From contig JAHHST010000013.1 in assembly GCA_020025055.1 (NCBI GenBank), positions 1-21,459 of the forward strand: DNA of 21,459 nt. Direction: 5' to 3'. Position numbers and translations under genes: made by a program. The notes below the pieces were generated by a model that was not told where the DNA came from, searched no databases, and saw only the letters and a list, made by a program, of their open reading frames with translations. Of the stretch, positions 1 to 6,865 are shown piece after piece. This stretch comes from Longicatena sp. (GTDB taxonomy: Bacteria; Bacillota_I; Bacilli_A; Erysipelotrichales; Erysipelotrichaceae). The number at the start of each line of letters is the position of its first letter. Position 1 is the first letter of the stretch.

Positions 1-30
1 TACAGTTTTCATAATGTCTAAAAATGAAAA

Positions 31-67
31 GCAGGAGTTCTTTCATTATTTGAATGATAACTCCTGT
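31..67 (-). terminator. Intrinsic terminator downstream of rnhB
   Basis: An 8-bp inverted repeat, CAGGAGTT at 32-39 and AACTCCTG at 59-66, with a shorter inner stem (TCATT/AATGA), forms a long hairpin. On the minus strand it is followed by CTTTTCATTTTT and on the plus strand by TTATTTTT, so it may work in both directions. It lies about 45 nt past the rnhB stop. A second small inverted repeat (TGTCAT/ATGACA, about 74-94) lies between them and lacks a U-tract. Confidence 0.7.
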
Positions 68-112
68 TATTTTTGTCATCTTAACTTAATGACATTGAGC
101 GTTTGCTTCTTT

Positions 113-736
113 TTACAAATCAAGTTTCATTTGGTACATCTTTGCTACCGGTTTATAAGATTTTCGATAAAATCCATCAATAACACCATATGTCTCCATT
201 GCTTCAATATGAGCTTTCGTTGGATACCCCTTATGTTTTGCAAATCCATACTGTGGATATTTTTTATCATATTCTACCATTATACGATCACGTGTAACTT
301 TTGCTAGAATACTAGCTGCTGCAATACTTACACTTTTTTGATCTCCTTTTACTAATGGAACAACATCTAAAATTGCATCTGGTAAAGGCATCGCATCTGT
401 TAAAACTGCATCTGCATTTTCGAATGAATTACTAAGTTCTAACATTGCATTTTGGGTTGCACGATAAATATTTTGTTCATCAATAATTTCTGGAGAAACA
501 ATTTTTATATGATATTCACTTGCTAACTCAATAATTTCATCAAACAATTGGTTACGTTTTTTTTCTGAAAGTTTCTTTGAATCATAAATTTCATCATGTG
601 AAAATCCTTTAGGAAAAGCAACTGCTGCTACCACTAGTGGTCCAGCAATTGGGCCACGCCCTGCCTCATCGATACCTATGATTTTTTCTTTTCCTTCGTT
701 CCACCATGCTATTTCATATTCATTTTCACATTTCAT
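113..736 (-). CDS. rnhB: Ribonuclease HII
   Basis: RNase HII cuts the RNA strand of RNA-DNA hybrids and starts removal of single ribonucleotides misincorporated into DNA. The 207-residue protein has the family's normal length. The signature GIDEAGRGPIAGP spans residues 21-33 and supplies Asp23 and Glu24; Asp114 (VLTDAM) and Asp132 (KGDQKS) complete the expected DEDD metal site. DSKKLS (52-57) and the helix ASILAKVTRDR (141-151) are also typical. The ATG overlaps the end of rbgA by 11 nt, and a GGGAG site inside rbgA lies 7 nt upstream, so the two are probably translationally coupled. The rbgA-rnhB pairing is common in Bacillota. A terminator hairpin follows. Confidence 0.96.
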   Translation of the reverse strand: MKCENEYEIAWWNEGKEKIIGIDEAGRGPIAGPLVVAAVAFPKGFSHDEIYDSKKLSEKKRNQLFDEIIELASEYHIKIVSPEIIDEQNIYRATQNAMLELSNSFENADAVLTDAMPLPDAILDVVPLVKGDQKSVSIAAASILAKVTRDRIMVEYDKKYPQYGFAKHKGYPTKAHIEAMETYGVIDGFYRKSYKPVAKMYQMKLDL

Positions 737-1610
737 ATGGAATCTCCCAACTAATAGGTCCTAGTTTATCATCACGAATTTCTTTTAAAAATGTCTCAAT
801 TGTACGTTTTTCATCCATTTCTTGATTTCTAACATATCCTCTTTTAAACGCTAATCTTTCTAGCATCTCATATGGATTATCGCATAATTCGATATTATAT
901 CTTTCTTTTAAAACGTCTCCTCTATTTTTCACTAAAAAGTCCATTGCCCATGCTGCAATTTCTTCTAACGGTAAGACCTCATCACGAATTGCTCCTGTCA
1001 CTCCTAGTAAAACACCTACCATTTGATCTTCAAATTTAGGCCACAAAACACCTGGTGTATCTAAAAGTTCAAGTTCATTATTAACTTTTGACCATTGCAA
1101 TGATTTCGTAACACCTGGACGGTTTCCTGTAACTGCAACTTTCTTCTTTGAAATTTTATTAATGAACGTAGATTTACCAACATTAGGAACTCCTACAACC
1201 ATAGCTCTCATCGCTCTAGGTCGAATTCCTCTTTTTTTCATTCGCTCAATTTTTGCGACCATTAATGTCTGTACAGCTTTTAAAACCTTTGGAGTTATGT
1301 TTTCTTTTACTATATCCAATGCTAAAACCTGCGTTGTGTCATTGCTTAGCTGATGAATCCATTGTTTTGTAATATCTGCATCTGCCTTGTCTTTTTTAGA
1401 TAAAATGATTAATCGAGGCTTATTTAGTGTTAACTCTTCAATCATCGGATTTTTAGATGCATTAGGAATTCTTGCATCCCTTAATTCAATCACTAAATCC
1501 ACCATTTTCATTTTATCTTGCATTTCTCTTTTAGCTTTTGTCATATGACCTGGAAACCAGTTTATATTTGTTTTTGAAAATGCCTCATTTTCTTTTTTAT
1601 TTTCAACCAT
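726..1610 (-). CDS. rbgA: Ribosome biogenesis GTPase RbgA (YlqF)
   Basis: RbgA is a circularly permuted GTPase needed for late assembly of the 50S subunit in Bacillota. In this 294-residue reading the G motifs appear in permuted order: G4 as LSKKDKAD (about 70-77), G1 as GVPNVGKST (140-148) and G3 as DTPG (184-187). The N-terminal NWFPGHMTKAKREM and the C-terminal helical segment are typical of the family. I chose the ATG at 1610 rather than the in-frame ATG at 1616, because AGGAGG then lies 7 nt upstream instead of 1 nt. An extended -10 promoter lies about 30 nt upstream. It overlaps rnhB and probably forms a two-gene unit with it. Confidence 0.96.
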   Translation of the reverse strand: MVENKKENEAFSKTNINWFPGHMTKAKREMQDKMKMVDLVIELRDARIPNASKNPMIEELTLNKPRLIILSKKDKADADITKQWIHQLSNDTTQVLALDIVKENITPKVLKAVQTLMVAKIERMKKRGIRPRAMRAMVVGVPNVGKSTFINKISKKKVAVTGNRPGVTKSLQWSKVNNELELLDTPGVLWPKFEDQMVGVLLGVTGAIRDEVLPLEEIAAWAMDFLVKNRGDVLKERYNIELCDNPYEMLERLAFKRGYVRNQEMDEKRTIETFLKEIRDDKLGPISWEIPYEM

Positions 1611-1639
1611 TAACATTCCTCCTATTGTTATATATTTGT

Positions 1640-1648
1640 ATTATATCA
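1640..1648 (-). promoter_or_regulatory. Extended -10 promoter for rbgA-rnhB
   Basis: Read on the minus strand the sequence is TGATATAAT, a perfect TATAAT preceded by TGn. There is no convincing -35 hexamer at 16-18 nt. It lies between the lepB-pair terminator and the rbgA ribosome binding site, the right position to drive rbgA-rnhB. Confidence 0.5.
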
Positions 1649-1683
1649 TATAAAATATTACATATTTATACTATTCATTCACT

Positions 1684-1719
1684 AAAAAATAAAGTATATA
1701 ACTATTTTACATACTTTAT
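1684..1719 (-). terminator. Intrinsic terminator of the lepB pair
   Basis: On the minus strand a 9-bp stem, ATAAAGTAT with ATACTTTAT (arms at 1711-1719 and 1689-1697), is followed directly by a T-run. The first arm lies in the last codons of the upstream signal peptidase gene, so the hairpin overlaps its stop codon. Confidence 0.7.
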
Positions 1720-2271
1720 CTCATGAAATGGATACATTACAAACATACCCTTTGCAATTATTTGACTTCTTTTAAATGGTCCAACAGATAAGAAACGTGA
1801 ATCAAATGAATTTGTACGATTATCCCCGACTAAAAAATATTCATCATTTTTTAAAGTATATGGTCCTATATTTGAAGTAAAGTTTTTTATATTTTTCCTT
1901 TTTAATTCTTTTTTTATATAATTATTATCTAAAAAAGTTTCTTTCACTAATTTCCCATCAATAAATAACTGATCGTTACGATATTCAACTGTCTCATTAG
2001 GTAAAGCAATAACACGTTTCACCCATAAATCATCATTCTTCTCATTTTTAACAACAACAATATCAAACCTATGAATATCAGTCATATAAGAAGCTGCAAT
2101 ATTTATCATAACATGCTCTTTATTCTTTAATGTTGGATACATTGAATTTCCAACTACGGTACTATGTCGAATTCCTACTGTAAATATAATTGTAATAGCT
2201 ACACAGCAAATTAAAAAATATTGAAAAAATCCCAAAATATTATCAATGAATTCTAATTTTTTCTTACTCAT
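1702..2271 (-). CDS. lepB: Type I signal peptidase, second tandem copy
   Basis: Signal peptidase I removes signal peptides from exported pre-proteins at the outer face of the membrane. This 189-residue protein has one N-terminal membrane segment (about 13-34), the catalytic serine in GNSMYPTL (Ser43), the catalytic lysine in WVKRVIALPNE (Lys85), and the conserved box FLVGDNRTNSFDSR (147-159). It starts 9 nt after the other signal peptidase gene, with AGGTGA in the gap and at the upstream stop as a ribosome binding site. The two proteins are clearly paralogues but differ in most positions outside the motifs, so this is not a recent duplication. Both active sites look intact. Different substrate preference is possible but cannot be read from the sequence. 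Confidence 0.93.
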   Translation of the reverse strand: MSKKKLEFIDNILGFFQYFLICCVAITIIFTVGIRHSTVVGNSMYPTLKNKEHVMINIAASYMTDIHRFDIVVVKNEKNDDLWVKRVIALPNETVEYRNDQLFIDGKLVKETFLDNNYIKKELKRKNIKNFTSNIGPYTLKNDEYFLVGDNRTNSFDSRFLSVGPFKRSQIIAKGMFVMYPFHEIKYVK

Positions 2272-2280
2272 CTACATCAC

Positions 2281-2880
2281 CTAATCCAACATACGAGCAT
2301 TTTTAATTGGAAATAAAACAAAAATATCCTTAGCCCGTATTTGCTTTCTATTAAACACACCTAACTCCCTAGAATCTTTAGAATGTACGCGATTGTCTCC
2401 AAGTAACCAATATTCATCTTCTTTTAATGTTACTTCATCAAAATCATCTGTAAAATAATTCATTGTTTCCCTTATTGATTGTGCCCAATCGTTTTCTAAG
2501 TAGGATTCATATAGAGGTTCGCCATTAATATAAATCACATCATTTTTGCATGAAACCGTTTCACCAGGCAAACCAACTACTCTCTTAACAATCATCTTTT
2601 TTAGATATTTATTTTCATATGCAATCACAATATCGCCACGATCTACTTTTTGAAATTTGCCTCCAAAAGCGTTACTAATAGCAAATTCTCCTGCATTCAC
2701 TGTTGGGAACATACTTAAACCACTAACCCGTATTGGCCGTACAAAATAATTAACAGCTATATATGCAACCACAAAACATATGAAAAATATCTTCAACAAA
2801 GAAAGAAGATTGCTTATAATGACTTCACTAAGTGTTTCATCTTTTTCCTGTTTGTGTTTTGCATCTACAGGTTTGTTCAT
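2281..2880 (-). CDS. lepB: Type I signal peptidase, first tandem copy
   Basis: This is a membrane-anchored signal peptidase of 199 residues. A charged cytoplasmic N-terminus is followed by one membrane segment (about 26-45), then SGLSMFPTV with catalytic Ser56, MIVKRVVGLPGE with catalytic Lys99, and the conserved LLGDNRVHSKDSRELG (159-174). The start is the ATG at 2880 because GGGAGGG lies 6 nt upstream; an in-frame ATG further upstream (2898) has no suitable site. A lepB gene between rplS and rbgA is a frequent arrangement in Bacillota; two in tandem is less usual. The gene lies just behind the rplS terminator with no visible promoter, so it probably depends on read-through. Confidence 0.94.
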   Translation of the reverse strand: MNKPVDAKHKQEKDETLSEVIISNLLSLLKIFFICFVVAYIAVNYFVRPIRVSGLSMFPTVNAGEFAISNAFGGKFQKVDRGDIVIAYENKYLKKMIVKRVVGLPGETVSCKNDVIYINGEPLYESYLENDWAQSIRETMNYFTDDFDEVTLKEDEYWLLGDNRVHSKDSRELGVFNRKQIRAKDIFVLFPIKNARMLD

Positions 2881-2900
2881 ATCTTTCCCTCCCAACAAAT

Positions 2901-2930
2901 AAAAAAATCGGGATATTCCCGACTTTTTTT
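2901..2930 (-). terminator. Intrinsic terminator between rplS and the lepB pair
   Basis: TCGGGA and TCCCGA pair around a 3-nt spacer (2908-2922), with seven Ts next on the minus strand. It overlaps the rplS stop codon region and lies only about 20 nt before the lepB start, so it sits inside a likely operon and should lower lepB expression relative to rplS. Confidence 0.85.
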
Positions 2931-3279
2931 ATTTACGAATTTCTTTAATACGAGCAGCTTTTCCTGAACGACCACGTAAATAGAATAATTTATTTCTTCT
3001 AACTTTACCATGACGTACAACTTCAATTTTATCAATAATTGGAGAATGGATTGGGAATGTTCTTTCTACACCGATTTGGTTAGAAATTTTACGTACTGTA
3101 AATGTTTCAGCAATTCCTCCACCTTGTCTTGCGATAACTAATCCTTCGAATACCTGGATACGAGATTTGTCACCTTCTTTAATTTTTACGTGTACACGTA
3201 CTGTACAACCTGATTTAAAGAATGGTACATCTTTCTTCAATTGTGATTTTGTTACTTCGTTAACTAATTGTAAATTCAT
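2929..3279 (-). CDS. rplS: 50S ribosomal protein L19 (bL19)
   Basis: L19 is a large-subunit protein located near the subunit interface. The sequence carries hallmark stretches: DVPFFKSGCTVRVHVKIKEG, RIQVFEGLVIARQGGG, RTFPIHSPIIDKIEVVRHGKVRRNKLFYLR, and a basic C-terminus. The length of about 116 residues is normal. Two starts are possible: ATG at 3285, only 4 nt after AAGGAG, and ATG at 3279, 10 nt after it. I prefer 3279 on spacing but the choice is not certain. A consensus promoter and a structured leader resembling the L19 leader lie upstream, and a strong terminator overlaps the stop. Confidence 0.95.
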   Translation of the reverse strand: MNLQLVNEVTKSQLKKDVPFFKSGCTVRVHVKIKEGDKSRIQVFEGLVIARQGGGIAETFTVRKISNQIGVERTFPIHSPIIDKIEVVRHGKVRRNKLFYLRGRSGKAARIKEIRK

Positions 3280-3285
3280 AATCAT

Positions 3286-3362
3286 ACTACTCCTTTTCTA
3301 CATGTATAAACGTTGGGTTCATAAATATGATTATATCCATCGGAACCTCGTTGCCATTAAGG
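3286..3362 (-). ncRNA. L19-type ribosomal protein leader (rplS 5' UTR)
   Basis: Between the predicted rplS transcription start (about 3362) and its ribosome binding site, the transcript can fold into an elongated hairpin. AACG and CGTT form an outer helix and GGTTC with GAACC an adjacent inner helix, closed by an AT-rich apical stem. The conserved-looking TTAATGGCAACGAGGTTCC and GAACCCAACG resemble the L19 leader family of Bacillota as I remember it. An autoregulatory role through L19 binding is inferred from that resemblance. A covariance search with the L19 leader model would settle it. Confidence 0.6.
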
Positions 3363-3369
3363 CTGATAT

Positions 3370-3399
3370 ATTATAACATAATATACCTATTTTTGTAAA
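3370..3399 (-). promoter_or_regulatory. rplS promoter
   Basis: On the minus strand TTTACA (3394-3399) and TATAAT (3370-3375) are separated by 18 nt, and the -10 is preceded by TGT (extended -10). An inverted repeat TTGTAAA/TTTACAA with a 16-nt loop overlaps the -35 region. The remaining stretch up to the trmD stop (3400-3515) has only a weak hairpin (AAGGT/ACCTT) and no clear terminator for trmD. Confidence 0.65.
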
Positions 3400-3515
3400 T
3401 AGAAATACGATTATTTTTACAATTGATAGCACTCTATATATTCAGAAAGGTCGGGTCTACCTTGTATAATATAATACCATTTTTATGTCCCATATAAAAG
3501 TCTCTATATCGAATT

Positions 3516-4247
3516 TTACAAATTATTTTTTTCGTCTTCTATTTCTTTTAAAAGATTTTTTTCTTCTTTAGTAAATTTTCTATTTTCTAACAAATCCGGT
3601 CTGCGTTCTAATGTCTTCTTCAAAGATTGTTTTAGTCTCCATCTCTTAATATTTGCATGATGCCCGCTCAATAATACATCTGGAACTCTTTTTCCATCAA
3701 ATTCAACTGGTCGTGTATATTGCGGGTATTCTAATAAACCATTTTCAAATGAATCATCCTCATGACTTTCTTCAAGAATAACTCCATTCAACAATCGAAT
3801 AATTGCATCACTTACTACTAAAGCAGCTGGTTCTCCCCCTGTTAAAACAAAATCACCTAAAGATACTTCTAAATCTACATAAGAGCGTATACGCTCATCG
3901 AACCCTTCATAATGTCCACATATTATAATTAGATGCTTTATATTTTTAGCAAATTCTCTTGCCTTCTTTTGTGTAAATGTTTCTCCTTGAGGAGACATCA
4001 TAATCACAAATGAAGCATCTTCTTTTATGTCTTTCAAGCAATCTACAATAGGCTGTGGAGATAAAACCATTCCTTGTCCACCACCACATGGGGTATCATC
4101 TACATGGTTATGCTTATCTTTTGTATATAATCGAAAATCTACTGTTTCAAATTCAACCAAATTTCTTTCTAATGCTCTTTTAATGATAGATGTCGTTTTA
4201 AAACTATCAAAAAATTCTGGAAATAATGTCATCACTGTTATTTTCAT
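3516..4247 (-). CDS. trmD: tRNA (guanine-37-N1)-methyltransferase
   Basis: TrmD methylates G37 next to the anticodon of several tRNAs using S-adenosylmethionine, which prevents +1 frameshifting. The 243-residue SPOUT enzyme shows HVDDTPCGGGQGMVL (48-62), IMMSPQGETFTQKKA (82-96), IIICGHYEGFDERIR (107-121) and the trefoil-knot segment SLGDFVLTGGEPAA (129-142), all family hallmarks. NGLLEYPQYTRP (169-180) follows as expected. The ATG overlaps the rimM stop as ATGA, so translation is coupled; a GAAGG site lies inside rimM. It ends the rpsP-khpA-rimM-trmD unit, which is the standard Bacillota order. Confidence 0.97.
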   Translation of the reverse strand: MKITVMTLFPEFFDSFKTTSIIKRALERNLVEFETVDFRLYTKDKHNHVDDTPCGGGQGMVLSPQPIVDCLKDIKEDASFVIMMSPQGETFTQKKAREFAKNIKHLIIICGHYEGFDERIRSYVDLEVSLGDFVLTGGEPAALVVSDAIIRLLNGVILEESHEDDSFENGLLEYPQYTRPVEFDGKRVPDVLLSGHHANIKRWRLKQSLKKTLERRPDLLENRKFTKEEKNLLKEIEDEKNNL

Positions 4248-4747
4248 AATAAACCTTCTATTAACTTAATAACAATTTTTTTCTCTTCTTTATTAAAATC
4301 TTTTATAAACGCATTTACATAAGGAACTAAGAATTCTTGTTCTTCATTTCTAACACGCAAACACGCATTTGCATTTGTTTCTACAACTTCAACTACATTA
4401 CCTAGATATTTATCATCCTCGTTATATACTTTACAATCCATTAATTCAAAAAAATATGCTTCGTCTTCTTCTAATTCATGCAAATTTTCTTTAGAAATAG
4501 TAATTACGCTTCCTTTCCAAGGTTCAACTAAATTAATATCATCAAATCCTTTAAACTTCACAATTAATAATTGTTTTACCCACTTAGCGTATTGAACCTC
4601 TACAGCGATATTTTGATTTTGATATTGAATATGTACAACACTTCCCTTTGCAAATCTACGATCTGCAAAATCAGTAGTAGGTTTTACTTTTACTTCTCCA
4701 CGTAGTCCGTGTGTATTTACTAATATTCCAATTTTTATTTCATCCAT
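4244..4747 (-). CDS. rimM: Ribosome maturation factor RimM
   Basis: RimM binds ribosomal protein S19 and helps mature the head of the 30S subunit. The 167-residue protein begins with the N-terminal barrel motif IGILVNTHGLRGEVKV (6-21) and ends with a PRC-barrel domain (about 90-167), including DCKVYNEDDKYLGNVVEV and LVPYVNAFIKDFNKEEKKI. AAGGAG lies 8 nt before the ATG. It overlaps trmD by 4 nt and follows khpA across a terminator hairpin with no visible promoter in the 39-nt gap, so it is likely expressed by read-through. Its pairing with trmD is widely conserved. Confidence 0.95.
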   Translation of the reverse strand: MDEIKIGILVNTHGLRGEVKVKPTTDFADRRFAKGSVVHIQYQNQNIAVEVQYAKWVKQLLIVKFKGFDDINLVEPWKGSVITISKENLHELEEDEAYFFELMDCKVYNEDDKYLGNVVEVVETNANACLRVRNEEQEFLVPYVNAFIKDFNKEEKKIVIKLIEGLL

Positions 4748-4764
4748 AGAAATACTCCTTATTT

Positions 4765-4788
4765 TAAAAAAGGATGCATTCGCATCCT
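4765..4788 (-). terminator. Intra-operon terminator between khpA and rimM
   Basis: On the minus strand GGATGC and GCATCC pair around a 4-nt loop and are followed by TTTTTT. The first arm begins at the khpA stop codon. It lies inside the rpsP-khpA-rimM-trmD unit, so it probably acts as a partial terminator that reduces rimM-trmD expression. Confidence 0.75.
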
Positions 4789-5035
4789 AATAAGCTTCAA
4801 ATTTAATTGTAACTTTTTTATCTTCTTGTCTTGATGCAATTGACATCATTTGACGAATAGAAGAAGCCATGCATCCACGACGTCCAATTAATCTTGCAAC
4901 ATCTTCACTGTTTGCATATACGTATAATAAAATCTCATTTTCATCAAGAGAATCCATTAACTTTACAGAAACGCTTGTTTGATCATCAACCATCGGTTTA
5001 ACCAAATCAAGCAAAACTTTTTCATAATCAATCAT
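4787..5035 (-). CDS. khpA: KH-domain RNA-binding protein KhpA (YlqC)
   Basis: KhpA is a small RNA chaperone-like protein that in other Bacillota pairs with KhpB (Jag). The 82-residue protein is a single KH domain with the RNA-contacting loop GRRG at 51-54, in ARLIGRRGCMASSIR. The length is typical (about 80). It starts only 2 nt after the rpsP stop. No clear Shine-Dalgarno sequence precedes the ATG (the upstream stretch is A-rich), so it may be translated by termination-reinitiation from rpsP. The position between rpsP and rimM is the conserved one. The Bacillus gene ylqD, usually next in line, is absent. Confidence 0.93.
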   Translation of the reverse strand: MIDYEKVLLDLVKPMVDDQTSVSVKLMDSLDENEILLYVYANSEDVARLIGRRGCMASSIRQMMSIASRQEDKKVTIKFEAY

Positions 5036-5037
5036 AA

Positions 5038-5307
5038 TTATTTAGCGTTTTTTTCTTCGTGTAAACGTTTCATAACACCTTGTTTAGAGAAAATATTACG
5101 AACTGTATCTGTTGGTTGTGCTCCATTGTTTAACCATTTGATAGCTAATTCTTCGTTTAATGTTACTGATGCTGGTTCAGTTGTTGGATTGTAAGTTCCA
5201 ACTGTTTCGATAATACGTCCATCTCTTGGATAACGTGAATCAGCAGCAACTATTCTGTAAAAAGGTTTTCTTTTTGAACCCATTCTTTTTAATCTTAATT
5301 TAACCAT
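5038..5307 (-). CDS. rpsP: 30S ribosomal protein S16 (bS16)
   Basis: S16 is an early-binding small-subunit protein. The 89-residue sequence starts VKLRLKRMGSKRKPFYRIVAADSRYPRDGR, the family hallmark, and continues with IETVGTYNP and INEE-like and WLNNGAQPTDTV segments; the length is typical. AGGAGG precedes the ATG at good spacing. It is the first gene of the rpsP-khpA-rimM-trmD unit and has a near-consensus promoter about 40 nt upstream. Confidence 0.97.
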   Translation of the reverse strand: MVKLRLKRMGSKRKPFYRIVAADSRYPRDGRIIETVGTYNPTTEPASVTLNEELAIKWLNNGAQPTDTVRNIFSKQGVMKRLHEEKNAK

Positions 5308-5342
5308 TGTAAAATCCTCCTATTAATTATCAATGCTTTACT

Positions 5343-5370
5343 AGTATATCATACTTTTTTATACTGTCAA
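5343..5370 (-). promoter_or_regulatory. rpsP operon promoter
   Basis: On the minus strand a perfect TTGACA (5365-5370) is followed after 16 nt by TATACT (5343-5348), itself preceded by TGA (extended -10). It lies between ffh and rpsP and should drive rpsP-khpA-rimM-trmD. It also separates this unit from ffh upstream, although I see no clear terminator for ffh. Confidence 0.75.
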
Positions 5371-5398
5371 GTATTTTTCCTTTACATCTATTTTATTA

Positions 5399-6802
5399 TT
5401 AAAATCTTCTTCCTCTTTTAGCAGCACGCATTGCTTTATTCATAGCTCTCATATTTTTCATGCCACCCATAGCTCCCATATTAGGCATTTTTCCACTTTT
5501 TGACATTGCCATAACCTGCTTCATCATCTTCTTCATTTTTTCAAATTCAGATAAACAACGATTTACATCTGCAACAGTTGTTCCACTTCCTCGTGCAATT
5601 CTATTTTTTCTTCCAGCACGAATAATTTCTGGCTTTTCTCTTTCTTCAGGAGTCATACTTTGAATAATTGCCTTGCTTTTCTTTAATTTATTGTCTGCTT
5701 TTGCCTCATCAATCTGACCTGCCATTTGTCCCATACCTGGTAACATTTTCATCATACCACCTAAAGAACCCATTTTTTCAATTTGCTCATATTGAACTAA
5801 CATATCAGAAAGTGTAAATTCTCCACTCATCATACGATTTGCAGATTTTGCACTAGCTTCCATATCCATTTTTTCTTCTGCTTTTTCAATTAAAGATAAA
5901 ATATCTCCCATTCCTAAAATTCGATCTGCCATACGATCTGGGTGGAACACATCTAAATCTTCTATTTTTTCACCTAAACCAACAAATTTTACTGGTACAT
6001 TTGTAATGCTTCTTACAGATAAAATTCCACCACCACGTGAATCACCATCAAGTTTTGTTAAAACTAAACCTGTAACTGACAATGAATCATGGAAGCTACT
6101 AGCAACATTAACAATATCTTGTCCTGTCATTGCATCCACTGTTAATAATATATCATCTGGTTGAACATATTCTTTAATATCTGCTAATTCTTGCATTAAT
6201 GCTTCATCAATATGTAATCGACCTGCAGTATCGAATAAAACAGTATCATACCCTTTATCTTTTGCATAATCCATTGCTTGTTTTGCTGTTTCTAATGCAT
6301 TTGTCTCTACACCAAGTGAGAAAACTTCCACTCCAATAGATTCACCTAATGTTTTTAATTGCTCAATAGCCGCTGGACGAACAACATCACATGCTACTAA
6401 TAAAGGATTACGTTTTTGTTTTTTCTTCATCACATTAGCAATTTTTGCTGATGCTGTGGTTTTACCTGTACCTTGTAAACCAACCATCATAACGGTTGTG
6501 ATTCCTTCATTTTTATAATTAATTGGTGCCTCTTCTGTTCCTAATAAAGTAACAATTTCATCACGTACAATTTTCACAACCATTTGACCTGGATTCAAAG
6601 AGTTCATTACCTCTGTTCCAAGTGCTTTTTCTTTCACCTTAGCAATAAAATCTTTTACTACTGCATAATTTACATCTGCTTCCAATAATGACATACGTAC
6701 TTCACGTAGCATGTCATTCATATTTTTCTCACTAAGTTTCCCTTTTCCTGTTATATTTTTAAATGCCTTCCCTAGGCGATCTGTTAAACTTTCGAATGCC
6801 AT
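5399..6802 (-). CDS. ffh: Signal recognition particle protein Ffh (SRP54)
   Basis: Ffh binds signal sequences as they leave the ribosome and, with SRP RNA and FtsY, targets them to the Sec channel. The 467-residue protein has the N domain (1-about 95), the G domain with GLQGTGKTTASAK (108-120), DTAGRLH and TKLDGDSRGGG, and a methionine-rich M domain (about 300-467) that includes the RNA-binding RIARGSGT. The C-terminus ends in basic residues after a Met- and Gly-rich stretch. In Bacillus ffh follows ylxM; here ylxM is missing and an RNA methyltransferase gene lies upstream. A TATAAT box lies 34 nt before the start. Confidence 0.98.
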   Translation of the reverse strand: MAFESLTDRLGKAFKNITGKGKLSEKNMNDMLREVRMSLLEADVNYAVVKDFIAKVKEKALGTEVMNSLNPGQMVVKIVRDEIVTLLGTEEAPINYKNEGITTVMMVGLQGTGKTTASAKIANVMKKKQKRNPLLVACDVVRPAAIEQLKTLGESIGVEVFSLGVETNALETAKQAMDYAKDKGYDTVLFDTAGRLHIDEALMQELADIKEYVQPDDILLTVDAMTGQDIVNVASSFHDSLSVTGLVLTKLDGDSRGGGILSVRSITNVPVKFVGLGEKIEDLDVFHPDRMADRILGMGDILSLIEKAEEKMDMEASAKSANRMMSGEFTLSDMLVQYEQIEKMGSLGGMMKMLPGMGQMAGQIDEAKADNKLKKSKAIIQSMTPEEREKPEIIRAGRKNRIARGSGTTVADVNRCLSEFEKMKKMMKQVMAMSKSGKMPNMGAMGGMKNMRAMNKAMRAAKRGRRF

Positions 6803-6835
6803 ATGTTATTCCGCCTTTCTCACATAATCTTTTTT

Positions 6836-6865
6836 ATTATAACATAGTAATTTCTTATTTGGAAA
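6836..6865 (-). promoter_or_regulatory. Probable ffh promoter
   Basis: On the minus strand TATAAT (6836-6841) is preceded by TGT (extended -10), with a weak -35, TTTCCA (6860-6865), 18 nt upstream. It overlaps the end of the upstream methyltransferase gene. Confidence 0.45.

Noticed and set aside
14..307. Open plus-strand frame over the end of rnhB
   Set aside because: It is antisense to the conserved rnhB coding sequence, has no ribosome binding site and no recognisable domain.
3394..3422. TTGTAAA/TTTACAA inverted repeat as a repressor operator for rplS
   Set aside because: A 7-bp AT-rich repeat with a 16-nt gap can arise by chance in such sequence, and no second copy of the motif is seen.
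3400..3515. A small RNA or terminator in the gap between trmD and the rplS promoter
   Set aside because: Only a weak 5-bp AAGGT/ACCTT hairpin without a T-tract and an inverted repeat over the -35 region are visible; not enough to call a feature.
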